From Archangium gephyra (lineage in GTDB: Bacteria > Myxococcota > Myxococcia > Myxococcales > Myxococcaceae), in the NCBI RefSeq assembly GCF_001027285.1, contig NZ_CP011509.1, forward strand, positions 12,176,501-12,240,500: a DNA stretch of 64,000 bases. Reading direction: 5' to 3'. Position numbers and translations under genes: made by a program. Positions 25,359-34,024 of the stretch are shown piece after piece; within the stretch, counting starts at the first letter, position 1, and each line of letters starts with the position of its first letter. The notes beneath the pieces were generated by a model, which was not told the origin of the DNA, made no database searches, and saw only the letters and a program-made list of their open reading frames with translations.

Positions 25359-25820
25359 TCAGTCCCAGAGGGGAGCGGAGCACTCGCCACACTGGCGCTG
25401 CGCCAGGTCCAGCCACTCCAGCGCCTCGGCGAGCACCCGCGCCGTGGGCGGGCCGTGCACCTCCACCACCCCGTACAGCTCGCCGAAGCGGTTGGCCACC
25501 GCCACCACCGCCGTCCCCGGCACCCGTCCGAAGCACTCGGAGAGCTTCCACGTCACCGTGCCCTGCTCGTCCTTCAGCGCTCCCGGCAGCACCGGCTCTC
25601 CGGGCTGGCCGGGCATCATCACCGTGAGGGCCTCTACCTCCTCCTGGTGCCACCCGGGCGCCAGCGCCTGCAATTCCGCGTGCAATCCCTGGCAGGCATC
25701 ACAATTGGCGTGCAGCAACGCCACCACCATTTCTCGCCGTTGCCAGGCCTTGCGCGTCCCGCGCTCGTGGCCATCCTCGGTCGCGAGTTGGAACAGGGGG
25801 ATGTCTCGTCGCAGTGGCAT
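25359..25820 (-). CDS. thioredoxin-like protein
   Basis: 153 residues. Start at 25820 is set by a strong AGAGAGGAGGTGGCCC before ATG. PLFQLATEDG and VVALLHANCDACQGLHAELQAL place a CDAC (CxxC) motif at the position of thioredoxin's redox site, and GTAVVAVANRFGELYGVVEVH is the following beta region. A second CxxC, CGECSAPLWD, ends the protein and could bind zinc or take part in redox transfer. No signal peptide, so cytoplasmic. Convergent with the metallophosphoesterase gene (18 bases apart). Confidence 0.75.
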   Translation of the reverse strand: MPLRRDIPLFQLATEDGHERGTRKAWQRREMVVALLHANCDACQGLHAELQALAPGWHQEEVEALTVMMPGQPGEPVLPGALKDEQGTVTWKLSECFGRVPGTAVVAVANRFGELYGVVEVHGPPTARVLAEALEWLDLAQRQCGECSAPLWD

Positions 25821-25947
25821 GGGCCACCTCCTCTCTTCCAATAACACCCACCTGGCCCCTGAATCCCATACAGTGGCTCCACGGGATTTCCGGGAACGTC
25901 TGATTGATCTCGCAGCACACCGGCCCGTTTTGGTGTAAAATTACTGC

Positions 25948-26583
25948 ATGACTGGCCCGTTCCTCTCCGTGCAGCCTCGCCCTGCCCTCTTCTGCCTGCT
26001 GGCCGTGTGCATCGCCCTGGGTGGTACCGGGTGCGCCACGGCCTCACGAGCGACCACCTCGGCACTGCCCGCGCCGGAGCCCATCGCCGAGACCGCGTCG
26101 GCCCCCCAGCCCGAAGCCGAGTCGGCTCCGGCCCCCGTGGCCAAGGCCGCGCGTCCCAAGAAGCGCGCCGCGCCCCGCGCCACCGAGGTGAAGACGGAGG
26201 CGAAGGTGGAGACGAAGTCCGAGCCGAGGACGCCGGTGGCGGCCCGGACGACCGAGCTGAAGAGGCCCCAGCCGGAGATGCCCGGAGCGGGCGAGCCGGT
26301 GGCCTTCGAGCCCTCGGCGATGACGCGTCCCCAGCGGGTGAGCGGGAGGGAGCCGCAGCTCACCGCCGAGGCCCGGGCCGAGCGCGTGCGGGGCACGGCG
26401 CTGGTGCGCTGCGTGGTGACGCGGGAGGGCCGGGTGACCAACTGCCGGTTGCTCAATGGCCTGCCCTACATGGAGCAGGAGCTGCTCGAGGCGCTGTCCA
26501 CCTGGCGGGTCACTCCCGTCACCGCCCAGGGCAAGCCGCTCGACGTGGACTACACCTTCGTCGTGCGCATCCCCACGGGGTGA
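25948..26583 (+). CDS. lipoprotein with TonB C-terminal domain
   Basis: 211 residues. N-terminus has a signal ending LGGTGCATAS (Cys about 28), so it is predicted to be lipidated rather than held by the inner-membrane helix of classical TonB. A Pro/Ala/Glu/Lys-rich spacer (residues 40-125) follows. The C-terminal 80 residues (LTAEARAERVRGTALVRCVVTREGRVTNC, LLEALSTWRVTPVTAQGKPLDVDYTFVVRI, in parts) form the TonB_C fold. No ExbB/ExbD genes are near. It may span the periplasm from the outer membrane rather than energise a receptor. Confidence 0.82.
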   Translation: MTGPFLSVQPRPALFCLLAVCIALGGTGCATASRATTSALPAPEPIAETASAPQPEAESAPAPVAKAARPKKRAAPRATEVKTEAKVETKSEPRTPVAARTTELKRPQPEMPGAGEPVAFEPSAMTRPQRVSGREPQLTAEARAERVRGTALVRCVVTREGRVTNCRLLNGLPYMEQELLEALSTWRVTPVTAQGKPLDVDYTFVVRIPTG

Positions 26584-26620
26584 GGTGGCACGCGGGCGGG
26601 CCCCGCGTTAAACCCGCCGC

Positions 26621-27715
26621 ATGCCCAAGGGTTCCGTCTTCGGTGGGAAGGCCCACGGCCTCCGTCTCGAGCGCATGCGCTCCTCGCCCCGTTTCCTCGA
26701 CGGGTTCTTCAAGAACACCGCGGGAGTGGGCCCCGGGCTCAGGCCAGGCACCGCGTTCTCGACCATGGGCGAGTTCTTCCTCGGCGGCAATCAACGCACG
26801 CCCCCCGCGCCCCTGCCCCTGGAGAGCCCCCTCGCCACGTGGGCCCGGCCGGTGGACACGGGGCTGCGCGCCACGTGGCTCGGACACTCGACGGTGCTGC
26901 TCGAGGTGGACGGACTGCGCGTGCTCACGGACCCCGTCTGGGGCGAGCGCGTCTCCCCCTGGTCCTTCGCGGGGCCCAAGCGCTTCCATCCGGTGCCGGT
27001 GTCGCTCTCGCAGCTGCCCCCGCTGGATGCGGTCATCGTCTCGCACGACCACTACGACCACCTCGACTACCCCACCATCCTCGAGCTGGCGCGCACGGAC
27101 GTGCCCTTCTACACGTCGCTGGGCGTGGGCTCGCACCTGGAGGCGTGGGGCGTGCCGCCCGAGCGCATCACCGAGCTGGACTGGTGGGAGTCCGCCACGC
27201 TCCCCCGCGGCGAGCTGCGCATCACCGCCGCGCCCTCGCAGCACTTCTCCGGCCGGGGCCTGGGAGATCGCAACCGCACGCTCTGGTCCTCGTTCGTCAT
27301 CGAGGGCCCGAAGCACAAGGCCTTCTTCAGCGGCGACACCGGGCTCACGCCGGAGTACGCGGAGATCCGTCAGCGGCTCGGGCCGTTCGACCTGGTGATG
27401 CTGGAGGTGGGCGCGTTCCACCCGGCCTGGGGCGACATCCACCTCGGCCCGGAGAACGCGCTCAAGGCGTTGGAGCTGCTCGGCGGTGGCGCGTTCCTGC
27501 CGGTGCACTGGGGCACGTTCAACCTCGCCATCCACGCGTGGGATGATCCGGCGGAAACGCTCGTCCGGCTGGGACAGGAGCAACGGGTGCACCTGGTGAT
27601 GCCCAAGCTGGGCGTGCCGGTGGAGCCGTCCCGGGTGGAGGCCGTGGAGCCGTGGTGGCAGTCCGTCCGCGACGCCCGCGTGGACGCGCGCGTGGCGGGC
27701 GCGCTCCGCGGCTGA
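26621..27715 (+). CDS. MBL-fold metal-dependent hydrolase (NAPE-PLD/UlaG-like)
   Basis: 364 residues. Beta-lactamase-fold motifs: ATWLGHSTVLLEVDGLRVLTDPVW, the metal-binding HxHxDH in VIVSHDHYDHLDY, then TAAPSQHFSGRG, FFSGDTG (Asp ligand) and FLPVHWGTFNLA (final His). The long N-terminal extension and the GRGLGDRNRTLWSSFVI block are those of N-acyl-phosphatidylethanolamine-hydrolysing phospholipase D relatives. Cytoplasmic, no signal peptide. Likely a phosphodiesterase on lipids or cyclic substrates; the substrate is not certain. Confidence 0.88.
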   Translation: MPKGSVFGGKAHGLRLERMRSSPRFLDGFFKNTAGVGPGLRPGTAFSTMGEFFLGGNQRTPPAPLPLESPLATWARPVDTGLRATWLGHSTVLLEVDGLRVLTDPVWGERVSPWSFAGPKRFHPVPVSLSQLPPLDAVIVSHDHYDHLDYPTILELARTDVPFYTSLGVGSHLEAWGVPPERITELDWWESATLPRGELRITAAPSQHFSGRGLGDRNRTLWSSFVIEGPKHKAFFSGDTGLTPEYAEIRQRLGPFDLVMLEVGAFHPAWGDIHLGPENALKALELLGGGAFLPVHWGTFNLAIHAWDDPAETLVRLGQEQRVHLVMPKLGVPVEPSRVEAVEPWWQSVRDARVDARVAGALRG

Positions 27716-27721
27716 TTCCTC

Positions 27722-29122
27722 TCAGAACCGGGCCTGGAGCAGCGCGGAGAAGCCCAGGGTGGAGGCGGGAGTCCCGGTGTCGTCGTCCTCGTTGACGCCG
27801 CGGTTGGGGTCCTGCGTGTAGAACGCCTCGCCCATGGCGGAGAAGGCGCTCCCGAAGTCCCAGCGCAGCGTGGCCTTCGCCAACAGGATGGGCTGGCGCT
27901 CGCGCCCGGGCCGCAGGGCGGTGAACTCCGCCGGTCCGCGCAGGAGGACGAACCTGGGCATCGCATCCGGTATGCCGACGAGGCGGGTGTTGTCGAACGC
28001 GGCGGGCCACACCGCCCGCACCACGAGCCCCGGGGTGAGAGCTGGCCCGGCGAAGTGGTAGTCCGCTCCCGCCGACAGGAGCAGCTCGGACCGCAACCCG
28101 GTGTCCTGGGGGTAGGCCTTGAAGGGCGGGAACCCTGGCACCTCCGAGGAGATGAACGTCGCCGAGCGATGGAGCGCCAGGGCGTGCACGCGCAGGAAGT
28201 CCACCTTGAGCCTCGCCTGCAACGCGACCGCCTCCGCGCCCTGACTCCTGACCGCGCCTTCGTCCACGTCCGGATCCATCAGCGTCTGCGACAGGGCGGT
28301 GGCCTCCAGCGACACCGACGCCGAGACACCGCCCGGGTACTCCTCCGGAGCGAAGAGCTTCTCGAAGACCTCGGGATCCTGCTGGTAGAGCGAGAAGTCC
28401 ACGCTGGGGCCAATGGGAGCGCCCTGGTGGAAGAGGACGCGTCCCGAGACGGCCCCGGTGGACGCACGCTCCTCACGGCCCAGATTGGCGAGCGACTCGA
28501 TGACGCCGTGCTGGACGAACGCCCCGGCCGCCTCCAGGCGCACCAGGGGCCACACGTCCACCCCGGCTCCGGCCATCACCATCGCGAGCCGCTCGGGCTC
28601 GCCAGTCTGGGAGTTGATGCCCACCACGCTCTTCGCGGCGGTGAAGGCGTACCCGTGCTCGCGCGTGAGCCTCGCCTCCAGTCCCGGGGCTCCGACGATC
28701 CCGCTCCTGCTGCTGGAAACGGCGTACACGCCGCGTCCCCACGTGGCGGGCTGCTCGTAACCCAGGTGCAGCCGGGTGGACGTCAGTGGAAGCACGGTGA
28801 GCGACAGGCCCTCGGTCTCGCCCCAGGACTCCGGACGCCAGACGAGCCGGAGGAAGCTGGCGTTGTCCCGGAAGCTCAAGTCCCCCGAGTTGCTGGAGGA
28901 CAGCAGCAGGGACACCTCCGCCTCGGCCCGCAGCCCCGGGCCCAGCTCGGGCGAGCGCAGGCGCAGCCCCAGGTGCAAGACGCTCGCGAAGCCGGAGGAC
29001 GTCAGGTCGTCATCGTTGGCCAGCAGGGAGACACGCAGCGACGCGAACTCGGAGGCCTGGGCCTCCGGGGTGGACAGGAGGGGTCCGCAGGCGAGCGCTG
29101 CTCCGATGAGCCACTTCTTCAA
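27722..29122 (-). CDS. hypothetical outer-membrane beta-barrel-like protein
   Basis: 466 residues. A TTG at 29122 is chosen as start because it follows CTTGGAGGAACG and opens a clean signal peptide, (M)KKWLIGAALACGPLL...AQA-SEF; the upstream ATG at 29167 has no ribosome site. The mature protein alternates polar and hydrophobic residues with frequent aromatic ends, and terminates in LLQARF, the C-terminal Phe expected for barrel assembly. Family not recognised. Convergent with the MBL hydrolase (6 bases apart). Confidence 0.68.
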   Translation of the reverse strand: MKKWLIGAALACGPLLSTPEAQASEFASLRVSLLANDDDLTSSGFASVLHLGLRLRSPELGPGLRAEAEVSLLLSSSNSGDLSFRDNASFLRLVWRPESWGETEGLSLTVLPLTSTRLHLGYEQPATWGRGVYAVSSSRSGIVGAPGLEARLTREHGYAFTAAKSVVGINSQTGEPERLAMVMAGAGVDVWPLVRLEAAGAFVQHGVIESLANLGREERASTGAVSGRVLFHQGAPIGPSVDFSLYQQDPEVFEKLFAPEEYPGGVSASVSLEATALSQTLMDPDVDEGAVRSQGAEAVALQARLKVDFLRVHALALHRSATFISSEVPGFPPFKAYPQDTGLRSELLLSAGADYHFAGPALTPGLVVRAVWPAAFDNTRLVGIPDAMPRFVLLRGPAEFTALRPGRERQPILLAKATLRWDFGSAFSAMGEAFYTQDPNRGVNEDDDTGTPASTLGFSALLQARF

Positions 29123-29233
29123 CGTTCCTCCAAGAGGAGAGTCCTGGAGGAACGGCACCTCTACCATGCACGGCGCCGGGACGGACGAGGGGGGCGCAAC
29201 CGCCCCTCGGACACGTACGGCGCGTGAGAGGAA

Positions 29234-30232
29234 TCACGCCTGTGTGAGGATCTCCGCGCCCTGATCCGTCACCAGCAGGGTGTGCTCGAACTGCGCGGTG
29301 CGCTTGCCGTCCGCCGTCACCGCCGTCCAGCCATCGTCCCACACCCGGTGCTGCCAGTGGCCGAGGGTGATCATCGGCTCGATGGTGAACGTCATCCCGG
29401 GCTCCATGATGGTTTTCGCCTCGGGATCGAAGTGGTGCGGAATCTGGAGCGCGGTGTGGAAGCGCTCGCCGATGCCGTGGCCGCAGTAGGCGCGCACCAC
29501 GCCCATGCCGTTCTTCGTGGCGTGCGCCTCGATCGCCTTGCCGATGACGTTGATGGGCAGGCCGGGCTTCACCGCCTCGATGCCGAGCATGAGGCACTCG
29601 CGCGTGACGCGGATGAGGCGCTCGTTGTCCGGGTCGATCCTGCCCACGGGGAAGGTGGCATTGGTGTCGCCGTGCACGCCGTCCAGGTAGATGGTGATGT
29701 CGAGGTTGACGATGTCGCCGTCCTCGAGCGCCCGGTTGTCGGGGATGCCGTGGCAGATGACCTCGTTGACCGAGGTGCAGATGGACTTGGGGAAGCCGTG
29801 GTAGTTGAGCGGGCTGGGGTAGCCGCCGCGGCGCACGTACTCCTCGTGGGCGATGGCATCGAGCTCGTCGGTGGTGATGCCAGGGCGGATGTGGGCGGCC
29901 GTGGCGGCCATCACCTCGGCGGCGGCCTTGCACGCGCGGCGCATGCGGGCGATGACATCGGGGCTCTTCACCTCGGAGGGAGGGAAGATGCGGGCGGGCC
30001 GCCCGGACACGGCGTAGTCCGGACGCGGGATGTGGGGGGGCACGGAGCGCATGGGGCTGATGACGCCTGGCCGGATGCCCCGCGAGGAGCTCTCGGGCCC
30101 CCGCTTGCGGGCTTCCACGGCATCCGCGCCCCGGTGGCACTTCTTGTACTTGTCACCACTGCCGCACCAGCACGGGTCGTTCGGCTTTGGCAACACCGCG
30201 GGTGCGACCCGCACAGTGGAGACGTCGTTCAT
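29234..30232 (-). CDS. map: type I methionine aminopeptidase with N-terminal SEC-C zinc motif
   Basis: 332 residues. Removes the initiator Met from nascent proteins. Residues 21-33 are a SEC-C-type zinc motif (CWCGSGDKYKKCH) that in related enzymes contacts the ribosome or SecA-like partners. The M24 domain has all five metal ligands: DITIYLDG and DTNATFPVG (two Asp), CGHGIGERFH (His), FTIEPMITLG (Glu) and QFEHTLLVT (Glu). The catalytic His is in LNYHGFPKSICTSVNEVICHG. Likely one of several Met aminopeptidases in the genome. Its promoter lies between 30233 and 30389. Confidence 0.95.
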   Translation of the reverse strand: MNDVSTVRVAPAVLPKPNDPCWCGSGDKYKKCHRGADAVEARKRGPESSSRGIRPGVISPMRSVPPHIPRPDYAVSGRPARIFPPSEVKSPDVIARMRRACKAAAEVMAATAAHIRPGITTDELDAIAHEEYVRRGGYPSPLNYHGFPKSICTSVNEVICHGIPDNRALEDGDIVNLDITIYLDGVHGDTNATFPVGRIDPDNERLIRVTRECLMLGIEAVKPGLPINVIGKAIEAHATKNGMGVVRAYCGHGIGERFHTALQIPHHFDPEAKTIMEPGMTFTIEPMITLGHWQHRVWDDGWTAVTADGKRTAQFEHTLLVTDQGAEILTQA

Positions 30233-30389
30233 ACCCTCGACCTATAGCCGCTGGAGCCGGACCGCGCACGCCTTCTCGGCTGCCTGCCTCGTGGGTTCGC
30301 CAGCCAGGACACACCGCGTCAGGCCGTCTGCCCTGTCACCCACCGTGCGAGACTCCACCCCCACCCTCGTTCTCGTGCAGGAGGACCCC

Positions 30390-31202
30390 GTGTCCTTTTC
30401 AAGGAAGGCCCGGCAGAAATGGGCGGTGCTCGCCCTGGGCGCCCTGCTCATGGGCTGCGGCTCGGCGGGTTACGCCGTCGACTCGGCCACGAGCGCCTGC
30501 CGGCAGAACCCCCAGTACTGTGCCCTCGTGGCGGGCGAGGAGACCGTGGTGCCCACCGCCCTCCGGGGAGGTGCCGAGGTGGCCTCCGTGGCGGCCACGC
30601 TCCGGGTGCTGACTCCCGAGACACGCTCCAGCATCGAGCAGGCCCTGGTGGAGTGCGTCGAGTGGGCCCACAGCGAGGTCAACCGCCAGCGCTTCGGCGG
30701 CAAGAGCCCTTCACGCGAGCAATGCGGGGAGGAACTGCCAGGAGCCGATCCGTGTGGGAAGAAGGTGACCCGGGCGATGCAACTGGGTACCGAGAAGCAC
30801 GCCCTGGCCCGCCAGTGCGTGGAGCAGAAGCTGAATGCACGGATACCGGGACGCTTCAGCCTGGACCAACGCTACCGGTACGATCCACGGACAGGCCAGA
30901 AACAGCTGGTCAGTCCCGAAGAAGCGCGAGCCCTCCGTCAGCGGGGATGTGGTGACGAGCTCGAAGGCACGATTGTCCCCGACGTGGTCATCCACTCGGG
31001 CGATCCACTCGAGGTCCTGGCCGTCTACGATTTCAAGTTTCCCTGTCCCATCAGCAACACTCCCAGTTGGAACAGGTACCCCGAGGGGCACCCCTACTCG
31101 GACTCGAACCAGGGAGCCATCTACAAGAAGATCCTGGGAGTAGGACCCCACCTCGTGGCACCGATATGGCGAATCATCCGATGGGTCGAATCCCTGAAAT
31201 AA
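30390..31202 (+). CDS. lipoprotein toxin-like protein with PD-(D/E)xK-like C-terminus (cassette 1)
   Basis: 270 residues from GTG 30390 after GTGCAGGAGGACCCC. Signal VSFSRKARQKWAVLALGALLMGC, lipidation at Cys23. Residues 80-160 are helical and Cys-containing. The C-terminus has PDVVIHSGDPLEVLAVYDFKF: Asp198, Asp214 and Lys216 fit the PD...DxK layout of restriction-like nucleases, followed by a Gln-x3-Tyr (241-245) as in VRR-Nuc. The protein at 46181-46993 is the same length and shares this whole block. The next gene encodes a DUF3396-type protein and overlaps it, the usual toxin-immunity order. In Myxococcus, SitA lipoprotein toxins spread by outer-membrane exchange with an adjacent immunity gene; that mode is a hypothesis here. 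Confidence 0.7.
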   Translation: MSFSRKARQKWAVLALGALLMGCGSAGYAVDSATSACRQNPQYCALVAGEETVVPTALRGGAEVASVAATLRVLTPETRSSIEQALVECVEWAHSEVNRQRFGGKSPSREQCGEELPGADPCGKKVTRAMQLGTEKHALARQCVEQKLNARIPGRFSLDQRYRYDPRTGQKQLVSPEEARALRQRGCGDELEGTIVPDVVIHSGDPLEVLAVYDFKFPCPISNTPSWNRYPEGHPYSDSNQGAIYKKILGVGPHLVAPIWRIIRWVESLK

Positions 31203-32086
31203 GGCTCTACGCGGAGCATGGCGCACTCGTGGCTCGCGACGGTCTGAGCATCTGCTTCTACATGCGCCGCTCCCATGGGGAGCTCGCCCAGGGCGTGATT
31301 CGCTCACTGGAGACGTACGTGCGCGCAGTGGGGCCCCAGGCACTCGGCTGGTACGTGGACCTGAACGGTGACTGGCAGGAGTTGGATACCCACAGCTGGG
31401 CCCATCTCTGGCGAGACCTGCACGAGCGCAGCGGTCTCATCGTCGAATTGAGTGACAACCCCGGTGGCGCCCGCCAATACCAATTCGAGTACTACGGAAG
31501 GTCACTCGACTCTCCCCTGTTCGTCAACGACCCGGACGTGGTGAGCGCGGTCTCCTTCTGGCTGCCTTCCGAATACCTGGAGAAACACGGACCCGTCCGG
31601 GTCCGTGAGCTGGCGCTGGAGCTGGCCGCACCGCTGCCCTTCAACTCCGGCCACGCGGGTCTCGCCATCAATGCCCTGATGCAACTCCAGAGCGTCTCGG
31701 CGCAGCTCCGTCCCTGGAGCTTCCGCTACCCGGGACTGGACATGCAGAGCATGGTAACCCTCGCGGAGGATATCGGTACGCGCGTGCAAGGCGCTCACTG
31801 GCTGACCTTCCTGGGACAGCCGGTGCTGAGCGAGCTGGGGGGCGCGGCCGGACTGCGCTCCCGTCTCGCCTCCGCCGACATCCGCGTCCAGGAGCTGGAG
31901 GGTGAACGCGCCGTGATGACCCTCGGGGAATGGCCCGAAGCGGGTGATTCCGAGAAGGGCCAGCAGCTCCCCCTCTACCGCGAGCTGGCACGTGTCCTGG
32001 AACCCTGGCTCCACCACGGGCGCTACCGCTGGCACGAATTCTCCGAGGAGGACATGCGCCGCTGGGAGCGTCGCTTTCTCGACTGA
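31181..32086 (+). CDS. DUF3396-type (type VI immunity family) protein, cassette 1
   Basis: 301 residues. The start at 31181 is preferred from alignment with the paralogue at 45273 (MGRIPEIRL versus VSERYPRIRL); Met 31166 is an alternative. It overlaps the toxin-like gene by about 20 bases. Conserved blocks: ICFYMRRSHGELAQGVIRSLETY, FWLPSEYLEKHGP, LALELAAPLPFNSGHAGLA, GTRVQGAHWLTFLGQPVLSELGG, and the end RRWERRFLD. DUF3396 proteins are found as immunity proteins of nuclease toxins. No signal peptide, so it would protect in the cytoplasm, fitting a DNA- or RNA-targeting toxin. Confidence 0.8.
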   Translation: MGRIPEIRLYAEHGALVARDGLSICFYMRRSHGELAQGVIRSLETYVRAVGPQALGWYVDLNGDWQELDTHSWAHLWRDLHERSGLIVELSDNPGGARQYQFEYYGRSLDSPLFVNDPDVVSAVSFWLPSEYLEKHGPVRVRELALELAAPLPFNSGHAGLAINALMQLQSVSAQLRPWSFRYPGLDMQSMVTLAEDIGTRVQGAHWLTFLGQPVLSELGGAAGLRSRLASADIRVQELEGERAVMTLGEWPEAGDSEKGQQLPLYRELARVLEPWLHHGRYRWHEFSEEDMRRWERRFLD

Positions 32087-32194
32087 GAGAGGACGTCCGC
32101 TGTCTTTCCAACGAAGCAGTCCGGCCCGCGTTTGACGTGATACCCGGGGTTTCCGGATGCTCGAAGGATACGCCGGACTTCCAGGGGGTGTTCC

Positions 32195-32443
32195 ATGCGC
32201 GCCGATTCCACGGGCTCTCCACGCCGGATCTCCTGGAGGCGCTACGGCTCACGCGCGCTTGGCATCGCGCTGCTGCTGCTGCTCGGAGGTTGTGCCACGC
32301 GAGCTCCTCTCGCGGGGCTCCTGCCCGATGCCCACCGGCCCCACCGCGCCCGGCCTTCCGCGGCTCCGCCTTCTCCCGCCTCGACACAGCCGGCCACGCG
32401 GTCCGGTGCTGCCTCCGCGGAGTCAGCACCCGCCAGCCCCTGA
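32195..32443 (+). CDS. small predicted lipoprotein
   Basis: 82 residues after CCAGGGGGTGTTCC. Twin-Arg-containing N-terminus RRISWRRYGSRALGIALLLLLGGC with lipobox LGGC, then a short Ala/Pro/Ser/Arg-rich unstructured mature part with no recognisable family. The signal is convincing, but the gene is short and isolated. It follows the immunity gene of cassette 1 by about 110 bases. Confidence 0.5.
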   Translation: MRADSTGSPRRISWRRYGSRALGIALLLLLGGCATRAPLAGLLPDAHRPHRARPSAAPPSPASTQPATRSGAASAESAPASP

Positions 32444-32580
32444 CCGCGCGGGCCCTGGGCCCGTGGGCCGGACCGTGGACGTCGCGACCTCGTGTGGGCT
32501 CGGCCGGCGTCAACGCGAGCCGGCGATCGCGGCCCTGGAACGCGCGGCCGCCCTCTGCGACAGCTGAGCGGGCGAGCCCC

Positions 32581-32922
32581 TCAGCGCCCCACCTGCGCGC
32601 TGCACGCCATGCAGTGACGCGCCTCGGGGACGGCCCGCAGCCGGTGCCGGCCAATGGCCCCGCCGCAACGCGCGCAGTGCCCGAACCGGCCTTGCTCGAT
32701 GCGCACCAGCGCTTCGTCGATGTCCCGCAGTTCCCGCTCCTCCCGCTCCGACAGCCGGGCCCGGACCGCCTCCGCGCTCTCCTCCACCGCCTCGTCCACC
32801 GGATCCGGCTCCCGCCTGCTCTCCTGCCTCTCGGCCTGCGTCAGGTTGACCCGCAGCAGGCCTCGCAGGCTGCTGCGCCGCTGCATCAACGCTGTCCGGG
32901 CCTCGTTCATCAACGTGTTCAT
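32581..32922 (-). CDS. TraR/DksA-type zinc-finger protein
   Basis: 113 residues from Met 32922 after GGAGAAGTGGGGAAGCGCC. Coiled-coil N-terminal two thirds (ERQESRREPDPVDEAVEES, REERELRDIDEALVRIEQG) and a C4 zinc finger C-x2-C near HCARCGGAIGRHRLRAVPEARHCMAC, the DksA/TraR layout. Such proteins enter the RNA polymerase secondary channel with ppGpp to tune transcription. The DxxDxA tip of classical DksA is not clearly conserved here, so it may be a TraR- or Yocc-like variant. Divergent from the YwiC-like gene. Confidence 0.85.
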   Translation of the reverse strand: MNTLMNEARTALMQRRSSLRGLLRVNLTQAERQESRREPDPVDEAVEESAEAVRARLSEREERELRDIDEALVRIEQGRFGHCARCGGAIGRHRLRAVPEARHCMACSAQVGR

Positions 32923-33181
32923 GGCGCTTCCCCACTTCTCCGGCTCGCCCCCCAAGGGCCACCCGCCAGTGGCTCCAGCCCATTTCAGGAAACGTGCCTC
33001 CCGCCGCCATCTCCAGGGAAACCCTCCTTCCGCACGCAAGCTTTGCGGCCCGGGCAACCTCCTGTGCACCCCTTGCGCAGGCGGGCTCCGCGCTCCGATG
33101 GATCATCCGCTGGAACACACCTTGCTGTGGGTATCGGGCAAGCCGCACCCGGCGCCCCACTTGCCCGCGCGAGGACACGCG

Positions 33182-33994
33182 ATGACTTCCCTCTCCACCC
33201 AGCCCACTCCGGGCTCGCTCCTTCAGGGACTCCTCCCCCGCGAGCACGGCGTCTGGTTCCAGCTCGGCCTGCCCCTGGCCACCGCCCTCTTCGTCTCCGG
33301 CGCGCCCGCTGGTGCCCTCTGGCTCTCCGGCGCCGCGCTCGCCTGCCTGCTCGCCCATGAGCCGGTGCTGCTGCTGCTCGGCCACCGGGGCGCGCGCCGC
33401 GGCGAGCGGGATGGAGCCCGCGCCCGGCGGTGGGGTCTGCTGGTGGGTGCGCTGGGAGCACTGGCCTTCCTGCTCGGCGCCCGCGCCCTGCCCGCCGAGG
33501 CCCGGCCCTTCCTCGTGCTGCCCGTCATCCTCGGCGGCGAGGTGCTCCTGCTCGCCTGGAAACGGCAGGAGCGCACCCTCTCGGGCGAGGTGCTCGCCGC
33601 GCTGGCACTCGGCGCCTGGGCGGTGCCCATCGCCATGGCGGGAGGCCTGCCCGCCTCCACCGCGCTGACGCTCTGGGGCACGTATGGCCTGTCCTTCGGG
33701 CTGGCCACCCTGGCCGTGCGCACCGTCATCGCCAGCCACCGGCCCCACGCCCACCGCGAGCGGCTGCGGTGCACGGGCGCGGCCTTCGTGGCCGCCGTCC
33801 TCGTCACCGCCCTCCTCTGGGCGCTCGCCGCCGGGCTCAACCCCGCGCGGGTGCTGGCGCTGCTGCCCGTGGGCCTCGTGGCGCTCGGGCTGTGCGTGGC
33901 CCTGCCCTCGCCACGCCAGTTGCACGCCATCGGCTGGACGCTGGGCGTGGCCGGCACCCTCACCCTCGTGCTGCTCGGGGTGGGGCTGTCCTGA
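33182..33994 (+). CDS. YwiC-like multi-pass membrane protein
   Basis: 270 residues from ATG 33182. The N-terminal LLPREHGVWFQLGLPLATAL contains the REHG motif that marks YwiC-like proteins. Eight or so hydrophobic segments follow (GALWLSGAALACLLA, WGLLVGALGALAFLLGA, FLVLPVILGGEVLLLAW, LAALALGAWAVPIAMAGG, and others) with charged loops. The family is poorly characterised. Convergent with the START-domain gene (30 bases between stops). Confidence 0.82.
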   Translation: MTSLSTQPTPGSLLQGLLPREHGVWFQLGLPLATALFVSGAPAGALWLSGAALACLLAHEPVLLLLGHRGARRGERDGARARRWGLLVGALGALAFLLGARALPAEARPFLVLPVILGGEVLLLAWKRQERTLSGEVLAALALGAWAVPIAMAGGLPASTALTLWGTYGLSFGLATLAVRTVIASHRPHAHRERLRCTGAAFVAAVLVTALLWALAAGLNPARVLALLPVGLVALGLCVALPSPRQLHAIGWTLGVAGTLTLVLLGVGLS

Positions 33995-34024
33995 GGCCTC
34001 CGTCCTGAGTCCTACACCTGAGTC

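Noticed and set aside
29122-29167. upstream ATG at 29167 for the barrel-like protein
   Set aside because: It has no ribosome site and would add 15 residues before an otherwise perfect signal peptide that follows GGAGGAACG.
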